From Ignavibacterium sp. (GTDB lineage: Bacteria > Bacteroidota > Ignavibacteria > Ignavibacteriales > Ignavibacteriaceae), in contig JAVSMP010000001.1 of the NCBI GenBank assembly GCA_032027145.1, positions 2,423,116-2,487,115 of the forward strand: 64,000 bases of DNA, written 5' to 3'. Each line of letters opens with the position of its first letter. The first letter of the stretch is position 1. Of the stretch, positions 26,813 through 36,565 are shown one piece after another. Below the pieces are notes generated by a model. It did no database searches and was not told the origin of the DNA. It saw nothing but the letters and a program-made list of their open reading frames with translations. Position numbers and translations under genes: made by a program.

Positions 26813-27105
26813 TAAGAACTCCTACTGTAATTATTTGGTAAGTCATTACAGGATTCTTATACCGAAAATTTATTGAAATTTTTTAATTTGATTTAAGAAA
26901 TTCCGGCCTTCAGGTTTTTAGGCCTGCTTTGAAAATTCTCAAATAAAATACTTCACTTAGATTAGACTAATTGTTATTTTAAACAGTAATGATTGGAAAG
27001 TTGCTGACACTATGAGCAAGTCCTGCAAAGAATCCTTCCTAAGCGCCGAGTTGGTGGGTAAGGCAAATAATTTTAACAAACTTATTTTTATCTGGAAAGG
27101 TTCAT
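26813..27105. other. Gene-free stretch between the element operon and defence genes
   Basis: This 293-bp divergent region has no convincing gene. It must hold promoters for the minus-strand regulator and for the plus-strand defence run. It contains a short imperfect hairpin around 26909-26935 (CCGGCCTTCAGG, five T, AGGCCTG). No attachment-site copy of the tRNA-Leu end was found here. Confidence 0.5.
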
Positions 27106-27603
27106 ATGCTTTTCGATAATCTTACCGAAATAAAATCAGCTGGTTTCTTTGGCTTCGAAGAAATCCAATCCCTTATGAATAATAACTGTACAAATGTCCC
27201 AGAGAGAAAAGGAATTTATTTCGTATTAACAGATGAGCTAAACCCTGAATTTCTTTCGCAGAGCGTTGGCGGACATTTCAAAGGTAAAAATCCTACTGTA
27301 TCAGTCCCAGATCTCCAAAGTAAGTGGGTAGAAAAAACTTTGGTGGTCTACATTGGACAAGCTGGTGGAGGCGCTTCTGACGCAACTCTCAAAAAACGAT
27401 TGAGACAATTTATGAAATTTGGACAAGGACAGCCGGTAGGCCATTGGGGAGGGCGTTTAATCTGGCAACTAAAGAACAATCGAAAATTAAAAATCTGTTG
27501 GAAGACATTGATCACCGAGGATCCAAGAGAAGTAGAGAAAAATCTAATTCAACAATTTGAAAATCATTATTACAAAAAACCATTTGCAAATATTGCTGGT
27601 TAA
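27106..27603 (+). CDS. GIY-YIG nuclease-like protein
   Basis: The 165-aa protein has the GIY-YIG fold hallmarks: GIYFVL at residues 36-41, VYIGQAGG at 81-88, a basic helix LKKRLRQF (95-102), Glu in REVEKNLIQQF (E144), and an Asn near the end (FANIAG, N162). These make the metal-dependent nuclease site of the family. It opens the defence run, 28 bp before the giant helicase gene. Whether it cuts DNA here or acts as a sensor is not known. Confidence 0.75.
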   Translation: MLFDNLTEIKSAGFFGFEEIQSLMNNNCTNVPERKGIYFVLTDELNPEFLSQSVGGHFKGKNPTVSVPDLQSKWVEKTLVVYIGQAGGGASDATLKKRLRQFMKFGQGQPVGHWGGRLIWQLKNNRKLKICWKTLITEDPREVEKNLIQQFENHYYKKPFANIAG

Positions 27604-27630
27604 AGATCTACTGCCGAAGTAAGGATTAAA

Positions 27631-30600
27631 ATGAACGTTTTCAAAATTCACTCAGATATAATCAACGAATACTCAGAATACATTTCTAGTTTCATCGATA
27701 TTGCTGATGAGAGAATTAAGGGTGAGGTGGAACAGTATTTTAATTCCCATAAATTATGGCCGCAACCCCTTATTCATTTTAACCCATCATATGCATTGGG
27801 TGATTCTGTTAGCGAGCTTTGTAATAAAAAAATAATAAATCAGCAGCTTGAAAATATTTTTAGTGGTTATAGTTTATACAGACATCAGGCAGATGCAATA
27901 AAATTAGGAGTTCGGGACAAATCCTTCATAGTTACTTCAGGTACAGGCTCGGGTAAATCGCTCACTTACATAGCCACAATTTTTAATTATTTATTTAACG
28001 ACCCTTCACAGGATGGTATCAAAGCATTGATAGTTTATCCTATGAATGCACTGATTAATTCTCAGACTGAAGAGTTTAATAAGTATAAAGAGATTTACGA
28101 GGCAAAAACCAAACAACAATTTCCAATAACTTATAAACAATACACCGGCCAGGAAAGTAAAGACGAAAAAGAAAAAATTGTTAAAGATCCTCCAGATATA
28201 ATTCTGACCAATTATATGATGTTGGAATTAATAATGACCAGATTTGGCGAGAGACAATTAAGGGAATCCCTGATTGATAAAGTGAAATTTGTGGTGTTTG
28301 ATGAATTGCACACTTACAGAGGTCGGCAGGGAGCTGATGTTTCTTTGTTGATTAGAAGAATTAAATCATTGACAAGAAATAATCTTGTTTTTATGGGTAC
28401 TTCTGCAACTATGGTTTCAGGGGAATCGTATGATGAACAAAAATCAAAGGTTGCTGAAGTAGCAAGTAAGATATTTGGTGAACCATTTACGACCGAACAA
28501 ATCATTAATGAAACTTTAATATCCGGATTCCCGCAAAAGAATTTACCTACGAAAACGGAACTGGCTGAAGTTGTTTCAGGTAAAGATGAATTCAAGCCGA
28601 TCAGTGAGGATTTATTTAATAATCCACTTACTTTATGGATTGAGAAAAATTGTGCAATAGACGACACCAAAGAGGAAGTTCTTAGAAGAAAACCACTTAC
28701 TCAGCAGGATATTGCATCCAAATTGTCAGAGTTTACTAATGTTGAAGTTAATCTTTGTGAGAAAAGGATTGTCGAGCTTTTAAAAGCGGTTAATGTATAT
28801 AATTCAAATAAATCTAAAGATGATCCTGCAATACTTCCATTTAAGATTCATCAGTTCATTTCGCAGACTGGAAGTGTGTATGTTACTTTAGATAATCCGG
28901 ATGAGCGTGATATATCACTTGATTATACTCCCTATAAACTGGATGATCAAAGAAAACAAAAACCATTTTTCAATCTTGTTTTTAGCAGAATTTCCGGCTA
29001 TGAATTTGTTTGTGCCAGGAAGGATTATTCATCAAGTAAGTTAATACCAAGAGAATTCACAGATCGGGATATCGATGATCTTGATGACGATCTAGATATT
29101 GGATATTTGATATTTGATGAATCCAATGAACTCTGGCAGCCGGAAGATATTGCAAAGCTCCCGGATACCTGGTTAAATATAAGACGCAATGGTGATATTT
29201 CTATTAAGAAGAATTACAAAAACAGCATCCCTCAGAAAATATATTTCGATGAATATGGTAGTTTTTCAGAAACCGATTCATCACTACCTCTGTCCGGTTG
29301 GTATATTTCATTTCCATTATTATTTGATCCTACCTGTGGTGTTTTCTATGATAAGAAAACTAATGAATCTACTAAGCTTTCAAAATTAGGTGTTGAAGGT
29401 CGAAGTACTTCAACCTCGGTACTCTCAATATCTATGATTAAAGCTTTGCATAATGATGGAGTTGGTTATACAGAACAAAAACTTTTAAGTTTTACTGATA
29501 ACAGGCAGGATGCAGCACTCCAGGCTGGGCATTTTAACGATTATTATAAAATAGGAAGAATCAGATCGGCCATTTATCAAGCACTTGTAAACGAACCCGA
29601 AAATAAGCTTGACTATTCTAATATCGCTAGAAAAGTTTTTGCTGAATTAAACTTACCCCAATCAGAATTTGCAACACAACCTTCATCAGGTGATTATCCG
29701 GCTCAAACCAGGGAGAATGAAGAAGCATTCATAAATATGCTTACCTATCGGATACTTTATGATCTTAAAAGAGGTTGGCGAGTCACACTTCCTAATCTTG
29801 AGCAATGTGGATTATTAACTATTGATTATAAATACCTTGATGAAACAATTGAAAGAGGGAGGTTCAAAGACGAAATTAGATTAACACAGAATCTGAGTTT
29901 TGATGATAGACTGGAATTTATAATACAGGTTTTAGATTACTTCAGGAAGAATTATGTTTTGAAACATAACATACTTGAAAAAAATGAGATCAGCAGATTA
30001 AAAAATGTCATAAGAGAAAAAGTAAAATCCTCCTGGGGATTGAATAAAAGAGAAGATATTCCTTTACCAGCATATGCCAGATTAGAAGCAATAAATTCTT
30101 ATGCTGATATTTTTACTATTAGTCTTGGATTGCAGAGTTATTTTGGTAAGTATATCAGACTCACTGCCAAGCAGAATAATTTGTTGGTAGATTCAAAAAA
30201 CTATGCTGATTTAGTTTATGAGTTATTGGATGAACTAGCGAAAGCAGGATATCTATCAAAAGTTGAGATCAACTCAGCAGGTAAGAAGATCCCACTGTAT
30301 CAGTTAAATGTAAGTCAAATTCTTTGGAGTAAAGGTGATGGCGAAAATGTAAGGGCTGATAAAGTAAGACTGTTCTCTTATAAACAATACAGACCAAACG
30401 TTAATCAGTTTTTTAAGAAATTTTATGAGATGCCATTTAATGAATTTAAGAATATGGTATCCTATGAACATACTGCTCAGATAAAAAATGAGGACAGGAT
30501 TGTTAGAGAAAACGGTTTCAGAAAAGGCGATATAAGCTTACTATGCTGTTCGCCAACGATGGAGTTGGGTATCGATATAGCAACCCTGAATATAGTTCAT

Positions 30601-32751
30601 ATGAGAAACGTTCCTCCAAATCCCGCAAACTACGCGCAAAGAGGAGGTAGAGCAGGCAGAAGCGGGCAAGCTGCATTGATATTCACGTTTTGTTCTAATT
30701 TCTCGCCGCACGATCAACATTATTTTGCCAATCCAACAGATATGGTATCCGGAGTTGTACAAGCACCGAGACTTGATTTGCTGAATGAAGAACTTCTTAA
30801 AACACATCTTCATAGTTTATATATGGCAGAGGTAGGATTAGATGCAATTGATAAATCAATGGAACTGATAGTTGATATAGATGATCTGGCTAAATTACCT
30901 GTAAGGAACTCAATCAGGGATCACATTACTATTAATGAAGAAAGAAGAGAAATAGTATTTAATAATTTCAAAAATGCTATAAAAGATTTTGAACCAGTTC
31001 TACTTGCTCAACATACCTGGTATAATGATGACTGGATTAGAAGAGAAGTCAGAAACACACCTGAGAAATTTGATCGTGCATTGGATAGATGGCGTGAATT
31101 ATATAAATCAGCAAGCAGACAGATAATTAAAGCTCAGGAAATTATTACGAATCCAAACTTCACGAATGATTCTAAAGAAAAAAGAGCTGCTTATGCTGAG
31201 CAGAAACAAGCCAACAAGCAAATAGATCTCCTATTAAATAGAAAAGCTGATGGTGGGAAGAGTTTCTCAGAGTTCTATCCCTACAGATATCTTGCATCAG
31301 AAGGATTCTTCCCGGGTTATAACTTTACACGGTTACCAGTCAGAGCTTATGTTGCGGAAAGTGATGAAGATGGTGAGTATATCTCAAGATCAAGATTTTT
31401 AGCTCTGAGAGAGTTTGGACCAACAAACATAATTTATCATAACAGTTCAAAGTATAGAATTAACCAATTGATATTGAATGAAGCAGAATCTAAAATTCAA
31501 AAAATCAAGGTAAGCAAAGGATCTGGCTATGCTTTAACCGGTGAGGACTACTCACGTGAGAGTTGCCCGTTTACTGATAAACCACTTAAAACATCTGACG
31601 ATGTAACGATATACACTGATCTGCTACCAATGAGTGATATGAGAACCTATGAAATTGATAGAATCTCCTGCGAAGAAGAGGAAAGATTATCAATGGGTTT
31701 TGATATATCTACTTACTTCACGGTTAAAGGTGGATTGCAAAGAGTAAAAACTGCAATCATAAAGGATGGAGACGATTCATTACTTAAACTTAGATTTGTT
31801 CCTGCTGCAACTTTAATCAAGCTGAATGAAAAATGGAAAACCCGAACTGATCCGGGATTTCTGATAAATCTTAAAACCGGATTCTGGAAGAAAGAAAAAG
31901 ATCTAACTGAGAATCAAACCGAAATCAAAAGAGTTCGATTATTTACAGAGGATACAGCGGATGCATTATACATCCATCCACTAAAAGCTTTAGCATTTGA
32001 TGATACCAGAACAGATGATGGAATAATTACTTTGATGTATGCCATTAAAAGAGGAATTGAAATTGTATTCCAGGTTGAATCAAGTGAAATCGGCGTTGAA
32101 GTTATGGGAGATCCTGCCTGGCCCAATATTCTAATTTATGAAGCTTCGGAAGGCAGCCTGGGAATATTATCTCAGCTTACTGAAGATATTCAAAAATTTA
32201 AAGATGTAATAAAAGAAGCTTATAATATTTGTCATTTCAAAGACGGTGAAGATGACGATCCGGAACACAAGCCTGCCACATATAATGATCTACTAAGCTA
32301 CTACAATCAAAGATATCATCAGGACATTGATAGATTCTTAATAAAAGATCAGCTTGAGAAATTAATGAACTGTTCTCTTGAGATTTTGGGAAGATCAACT
32401 TTTGGTTCTTATGATGAGCATTACAATTATCTCGTTAAAAGTATTGACCCAAATTCTTCAACTGAATTAAAATTCATTAAATATCTTTATGATAATGGTT
32501 ACAGGTTACCTGATGAAGCACAGTACACAGTTTCTGAACTTTATGTTCTCCCTGATTTTTATTACAGGGAAACAAACACCTGTGTATTTTGTGACGGTAC
32601 ACCTCACGATGATCACGTAGTGAAAGAACAGGACAGACAAAAAAGAGAAGCATTGACCAATAAAGGTTATGATGTGTTTGTATATTATTATAAAGATAGA
32701 TTAGATGAAATTATTAGTAAACGACCTGATATATTCAAAAAAGTAAGGTAG
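27631..32751 (+). CDS. Giant DISARM-type helicase with DUF1998 and C-terminal nuclease-like domain
   Basis: The 1706-aa protein has a superfamily 2 helicase: Walker A SGTGSGKS (103-110), DELH (224-227), SAT (258-260) and QRGGRAGR (1003-1010). A DUF1998-like region follows (~1440-1530, including IYEASEGSLG). Both elements occur in DISARM, normally as DrmA and DrmB in separate genes; here they are one chain. The last ~70 residues look like a PD-(D/E)XK (Vsr/DUF559-type) domain: D1642 in VLPDFYY, CVFCDG at 1651-1656, and a following DRQKREALTNKGYDVFVY. The adjacent downstream gene is DrmD-like, 2 bp away. It likely translocates on foreign DNA; the roles of the fused domains are inferred. Confidence 0.8.
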   Translation: MNVFKIHSDIINEYSEYISSFIDIADERIKGEVEQYFNSHKLWPQPLIHFNPSYALGDSVSELCNKKIINQQLENIFSGYSLYRHQADAIKLGVRDKSFIVTSGTGSGKSLTYIATIFNYLFNDPSQDGIKALIVYPMNALINSQTEEFNKYKEIYEAKTKQQFPITYKQYTGQESKDEKEKIVKDPPDIILTNYMMLELIMTRFGERQLRESLIDKVKFVVFDELHTYRGRQGADVSLLIRRIKSLTRNNLVFMGTSATMVSGESYDEQKSKVAEVASKIFGEPFTTEQIINETLISGFPQKNLPTKTELAEVVSGKDEFKPISEDLFNNPLTLWIEKNCAIDDTKEEVLRRKPLTQQDIASKLSEFTNVEVNLCEKRIVELLKAVNVYNSNKSKDDPAILPFKIHQFISQTGSVYVTLDNPDERDISLDYTPYKLDDQRKQKPFFNLVFSRISGYEFVCARKDYSSSKLIPREFTDRDIDDLDDDLDIGYLIFDESNELWQPEDIAKLPDTWLNIRRNGDISIKKNYKNSIPQKIYFDEYGSFSETDSSLPLSGWYISFPLLFDPTCGVFYDKKTNESTKLSKLGVEGRSTSTSVLSISMIKALHNDGVGYTEQKLLSFTDNRQDAALQAGHFNDYYKIGRIRSAIYQALVNEPENKLDYSNIARKVFAELNLPQSEFATQPSSGDYPAQTRENEEAFINMLTYRILYDLKRGWRVTLPNLEQCGLLTIDYKYLDETIERGRFKDEIRLTQNLSFDDRLEFIIQVLDYFRKNYVLKHNILEKNEISRLKNVIREKVKSSWGLNKREDIPLPAYARLEAINSYADIFTISLGLQSYFGKYIRLTAKQNNLLVDSKNYADLVYELLDELAKAGYLSKVEINSAGKKIPLYQLNVSQILWSKGDGENVRADKVRLFSYKQYRPNVNQFFKKFYEMPFNEFKNMVSYEHTAQIKNEDRIVRENGFRKGDISLLCCSPTMELGIDIATLNIVHMRNVPPNPANYAQRGGRAGRSGQAALIFTFCSNFSPHDQHYFANPTDMVSGVVQAPRLDLLNEELLKTHLHSLYMAEVGLDAIDKSMELIVDIDDLAKLPVRNSIRDHITINEERREIVFNNFKNAIKDFEPVLLAQHTWYNDDWIRREVRNTPEKFDRALDRWRELYKSASRQIIKAQEIITNPNFTNDSKEKRAAYAEQKQANKQIDLLLNRKADGGKSFSEFYPYRYLASEGFFPGYNFTRLPVRAYVAESDEDGEYISRSRFLALREFGPTNIIYHNSSKYRINQLILNEAESKIQKIKVSKGSGYALTGEDYSRESCPFTDKPLKTSDDVTIYTDLLPMSDMRTYEIDRISCEEEERLSMGFDISTYFTVKGGLQRVKTAIIKDGDDSLLKLRFVPAATLIKLNEKWKTRTDPGFLINLKTGFWKKEKDLTENQTEIKRVRLFTEDTADALYIHPLKALAFDDTRTDDGIITLMYAIKRGIEIVFQVESSEIGVEVMGDPAWPNILIYEASEGSLGILSQLTEDIQKFKDVIKEAYNICHFKDGEDDDPEHKPATYNDLLSYYNQRYHQDIDRFLIKDQLEKLMNCSLEILGRSTFGSYDEHYNYLVKSIDPNSSTELKFIKYLYDNGYRLPDEAQYTVSELYVLPDFYYRETNTCVFCDGTPHDDHVVKEQDRQKREALTNKGYDVFVYYYKDRLDEIISKRPDIFKKVR

Positions 32752-32752
32752 T

Positions 32753-35551
32753 ATGAAATATCAACCCGGGACATTAGTTAAGCTACGAAACAGAGATTGG
32801 GTAGTAATGCCTTCGGGCGATGAAAATGTTCTCCTAATCAAACCATTAGGAGGCACTGAAGACGAAGCAACAGGAATCTATTTACCTTTTGGATTTACAG
32901 AAGAAAAACCGGAAGTATCTAACTTTCCAGAGCCCACGACACAGGATCTGGGAAGTTTTTCTATTTCATCTTTACTTTATAATGCTGCACGACTGTCTTT
33001 CAGAAATGTTTCCGGTCCTTTCAGATCTTTTGGGAGGCTTTCATTCAGGTTAAGAGCCTACCAGATAGTCCCTCTAGTAATGGCACTCAGACAGAATGTT
33101 ATCAGGCTATTGATTGCTGATGATGTGGGTGTTGGTAAAACAATTGAAGCACTCACTATTGTTAGAGAACTGATAGACAGAGGAGAGTTAAAAAGGTTTG
33201 CCGTTGTTTGCTTGCCACACCTATGCGATCAATGGCAGCAGGAATTAAAAGATAAATTTTCCATTGACGCGGTAATCGTCAGATCAAGCACTGCAGCACA
33301 GCTTGATAGAAAGCTTAAAGATGAAAGTATCTTTAAAGCTTATCCTTACCAGGTGATTTCAATTGATTTTATAAAATCTGAAAGAAAGAAACCTGTATTT
33401 TTATCTGATTGCCCTGAACTTGTAATAGTTGATGAAGTTCACTCTTGTGCTAAACCGGAAGGTGCAACTATTAAACAACAGCAACGTTATCATCTTATTC
33501 ATAGTCTTGCACAAAATCCAGAACAGAATCTGATAATGTTAACAGCTACTCCGCACAGTGGTAAATCATCAGAATTCCAATCACTTCTTGGTTTGTTAAA
33601 ACCAGAATTTGAGTTTTATGATATAACCGGAAAAGACAAAGATAAAAGAAGCGAGGTGTCTAAGCACTTGGTTATAAGACGAAGAGCTGATGTTGAGCAA
33701 TGGCACGAGACAACAATATTTCCGCAAAGAGATCCAAAAGAAATTTCATACGAATTATCCCCTGATTACAAAAACATTTTCTCTGAATTACTCAGATTTG
33801 TAAGAAACATTGACACAAAAAATGCTTCTTCGAATGCTAAGAAAAAATTCAGATACTTTGCTATTCTTGCTTTGCTTCGCGGGGTTATGTCTAGTCCGCA
33901 AGCTGGAATTGAAATGTTATCGAAAAAAGCTAAACAACTGAATGAAGAAGAAATTCAGACAGAGGAAGTAATTGAAAACCCGGTTGCTGATTCTGATGAA
34001 AGCGATTCTGATTCAACTCCAACAAACATTCTTGATAAAGCGGATTTAACAACTTCAGAATATAAAACACTTACCGACATAGCTGTCAAACTTGAGAATG
34101 TAAAAGATAACAAAGCAGAAGTGGCACTTACACAGGTAAGCAAATGGATTAAAGAAGGATTTAATCCGATAGTGTTTTGTCGTTTCATTTCCACGGCAAA
34201 ATATTTAGGCGATTACTTTAAGGAGAAACTACCAAAGAATACTGATATGCTTGTCATAACCGGTGAGATGGTAGATGAATTAAGAAAAGAAAAAATCCAG
34301 GAGATAGGTAAATCAAAAAATAAAAGAGTGCTTATAACAACTGACTGCTTAAGCGAAGGAATAAATCTCCAGGAATTTTTTACTGCAGTTCTTCATTATG
34401 ACTTGCCCTGGAATCCAAATCGTTTAGAGCAGCGGGAAGGAAGAGTTGACAGGTTTGGTCAATCAGCAGAAGTAGTAAAAGCATATATGCTTTATGGAAA
34501 AGACAATCCGATAGATTCTGTTGTGTTGAAAGTTCTTTTGAGAAAAGCCAGGGAGATAAGAAAACAAACCGGGATCTCCGTCCCATTTCCTGAAGACAGC
34601 CAGGGAATCCTTGATGCTTTAATTAATGCAGTTATACTGAATCCAAATGCGGTATTTGATGAGTATCAGCTTAAGCTTGATTTAGATGCACCTGATATTG
34701 AAGATAAATCTTTGCAGGTTACAAATGCTTATGAAAAAGCAGCGGAAAGAGATAAGCTCACTCACAGTATTTTTGCTCAGCACTCAATTAAAGTAAACGA
34801 AATTGAAGAAGACTTAAAACAATCGGATGAAGCAATAGGTGATACAAATACAGTAAGGGAATTTTTCATCCGTTCATTAAATGAACTTGGTGCACAAATC
34901 CAGACCGTTAAAAAAGGATATCTGCTATATACTACAAACTTATCCCCCTTATTCAGATCATTCTTTGATTACCAGGATGAAGTTAAAATATCTTTTGAAT
35001 CACCAACACCTGAAGGATTTATTTACATAGGTAGAAATCATCCCTTCGTTGAATACTTATGCCAGTATCTTCTTAACGATGCACTTTCTGTTGAAAAAGA
35101 AAAAATTATTTCCAGAGCTTCGGTGATCAGTACAAATAAAGTAAAAACTAAAACTACAATCTTACAATTACGAGTAAGAATGCTGATCTCAGATAAAGTA
35201 AGAAAGAACGAACTAATTGCTGAAGAAATGATGCTTTGGGGTTATAGGAATAGTCCTTCTGAAAATGATTTCTTAAGTCACGATGAAGCAAAAGAGTTAT
35301 TAATCAATTCCACTGCTGATGTTGAATTACCAAAACCACGACAGGAATCACAACTCGACAGTGAAATGGAAATTGTTAAAAGATTGAATACCAATTTTAA
35401 TCAGATTGTTCGTGAGCGTTCCCAAAAACTTATTGAAGCACACGAACGATTCAGAAAATTAGTTACAGGCAGAAAGTATGATGTGGTTGAACCTGTTCTA
35501 CCTCCCGATATACTAGGAGTATATATCTTATTACCAATAGTCAAAAATTAG
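32753..35551 (+). CDS. drmD: DrmD-like SNF2 helicase (DISARM class 1)
   Basis: The 932-aa protein has an SNF2-type motor: LIADDVGVGKT with Walker A at 126-130, DEVH at 227-230, LTATPHSGKSSEFQSLLG, and EGINLQE, then LEQREGRVDRFGQ. The opening stretch LPHLCDQWQQELKDKF followed by VRSSTAAQLDR is the form I associate with DrmD of class 1 DISARM. Such proteins move along DNA and are thought to help recognise unmodified invaders. It sits 2 bp after the giant helicase and 2 bp before the SIR2-like gene, so translation is probably coupled. Confidence 0.75.
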   Translation: MKYQPGTLVKLRNRDWVVMPSGDENVLLIKPLGGTEDEATGIYLPFGFTEEKPEVSNFPEPTTQDLGSFSISSLLYNAARLSFRNVSGPFRSFGRLSFRLRAYQIVPLVMALRQNVIRLLIADDVGVGKTIEALTIVRELIDRGELKRFAVVCLPHLCDQWQQELKDKFSIDAVIVRSSTAAQLDRKLKDESIFKAYPYQVISIDFIKSERKKPVFLSDCPELVIVDEVHSCAKPEGATIKQQQRYHLIHSLAQNPEQNLIMLTATPHSGKSSEFQSLLGLLKPEFEFYDITGKDKDKRSEVSKHLVIRRRADVEQWHETTIFPQRDPKEISYELSPDYKNIFSELLRFVRNIDTKNASSNAKKKFRYFAILALLRGVMSSPQAGIEMLSKKAKQLNEEEIQTEEVIENPVADSDESDSDSTPTNILDKADLTTSEYKTLTDIAVKLENVKDNKAEVALTQVSKWIKEGFNPIVFCRFISTAKYLGDYFKEKLPKNTDMLVITGEMVDELRKEKIQEIGKSKNKRVLITTDCLSEGINLQEFFTAVLHYDLPWNPNRLEQREGRVDRFGQSAEVVKAYMLYGKDNPIDSVVLKVLLRKAREIRKQTGISVPFPEDSQGILDALINAVILNPNAVFDEYQLKLDLDAPDIEDKSLQVTNAYEKAAERDKLTHSIFAQHSIKVNEIEEDLKQSDEAIGDTNTVREFFIRSLNELGAQIQTVKKGYLLYTTNLSPLFRSFFDYQDEVKISFESPTPEGFIYIGRNHPFVEYLCQYLLNDALSVEKEKIISRASVISTNKVKTKTTILQLRVRMLISDKVRKNELIAEEMMLWGYRNSPSENDFLSHDEAKELLINSTADVELPKPRQESQLDSEMEIVKRLNTNFNQIVRERSQKLIEAHERFRKLVTGRKYDVVEPVLPPDILGVYILLPIVKN

Positions 35552-35552
35552 T

Positions 35553-36563
35553 ATGAATGATTTTGGATTTACAGCGGAAGATCAAGTAAAGACTGTGTAT
35601 AAAGGATTAAGCCACGTTGTTATTTTGGGTGCTGGTGCAAGCATAGCTTCTGTTTGTGATAATCCAGAAAAGAATGGAAAACTTCTTCCCTCTATGGATA
35701 ATTTAATTGATATTATTGGTTTAGAGGGTATGCTTAGTAGTAATATCAAAAAATATAATTCAAGAAACTTCGAATTATTATTTTCATCATTATATGAAGA
35801 AAATAAAGATTCTTCATTAATAAAAGATTTGGAAACAGAAGTATATAATTATTTTGATAGTTTAAGCCTGCCTGATACTCCAACTATCTACGATTATCTA
35901 ATTTTATCTTTAAGAAGTAAAGATATTATAGCGACATTCAACTGGGATCCATTTTTATGGCAAGCATTTGTAAGAAATATGGATTTTACCGATAATTTGC
36001 CAAAACTTGCTTTCCTTCACGGAAATGTTGCGGTCGGCGTATGTGAGGAGGACAAAAGTTTTGGCCCTAAATATAAACTAAGTAATAAAAGTAAAAAACC
36101 TTTCCTGCCGACTAAACTTTTATATCCAATCACAAAAAAGGATTATGCAACCAATCCTTACATTGCTGATCAATGGAATCTTTTATCGCAAGGGCTCAAA
36201 AAACCAGCTCGTGTAACAGTCTTTGGGTATTCAGCTCCGAAATCGGATGTTGAAGCAATAAAAATTATGAAGAAAGCTTATGGCAATCCAGAAAATCAAA
36301 GATTTACACAGTTTGAGATCATAGACATAAAAGATAGATATGAATTAGCAGATACTTGGAATGAATTTATTTTCAGTCATCACTATGAGGTGTATAATGA
36401 TTTTTTTGACTCCACAATAATGAGATTTCCAAGAAGAACTGGTGAAGTATTTTGGGAAAACTATATGCAAGCTAAATGGTGGGCACCAAACAACCCTCCA
36501 AGAGTAAATAAATTATCAGAGTTATGGGATTGGTATTCAAAATTTTTACCAGCTGAAAATTAG
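35553..36563 (+). CDS. SIR2-like protein inside the DISARM-like cassette
   Basis: The 336-aa protein has the SIR2 nucleotide-binding start VVILGAGAS (residues 22-30), a TFNWD segment (N130, D132) in place of the usual TxNxD, a FLHGN His near residue 156 and GYSAPKSD near 229, fitting defence SIR2 domains that degrade NAD+ (as in Thoeris ThsA, DSR and SIR2-HerA). It has no extra fused domain. It lies between drmD-like and methyltransferase genes with 2- and 3-bp gaps, so it belongs to this unit. I infer an NAD+-depletion arm added to a DISARM-like system; SIR2 is not part of the canonical DISARM set. Confidence 0.72.
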   Translation: MNDFGFTAEDQVKTVYKGLSHVVILGAGASIASVCDNPEKNGKLLPSMDNLIDIIGLEGMLSSNIKKYNSRNFELLFSSLYEENKDSSLIKDLETEVYNYFDSLSLPDTPTIYDYLILSLRSKDIIATFNWDPFLWQAFVRNMDFTDNLPKLAFLHGNVAVGVCEEDKSFGPKYKLSNKSKKPFLPTKLLYPITKKDYATNPYIADQWNLLSQGLKKPARVTVFGYSAPKSDVEAIKIMKKAYGNPENQRFTQFEIIDIKDRYELADTWNEFIFSHHYEVYNDFFDSTIMRFPRRTGEVFWENYMQAKWWAPNNPPRVNKLSELWDWYSKFLPAEN

Positions 36564-36565
36564 CA

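Noticed and set aside
26905-26925. Ten bases matching the 3' part of tRNA-Leu (TCCGGCCTTC).
   Set aside because: The match is in the opposite orientation to that expected for a direct-repeat attachment site, is very short, and falls in a local hairpin.
27631-32751. Two separate genes, drmA and drmB.
   Set aside because: The frame is continuous over 1706 codons with no internal stop or frameshift, so it is one gene.
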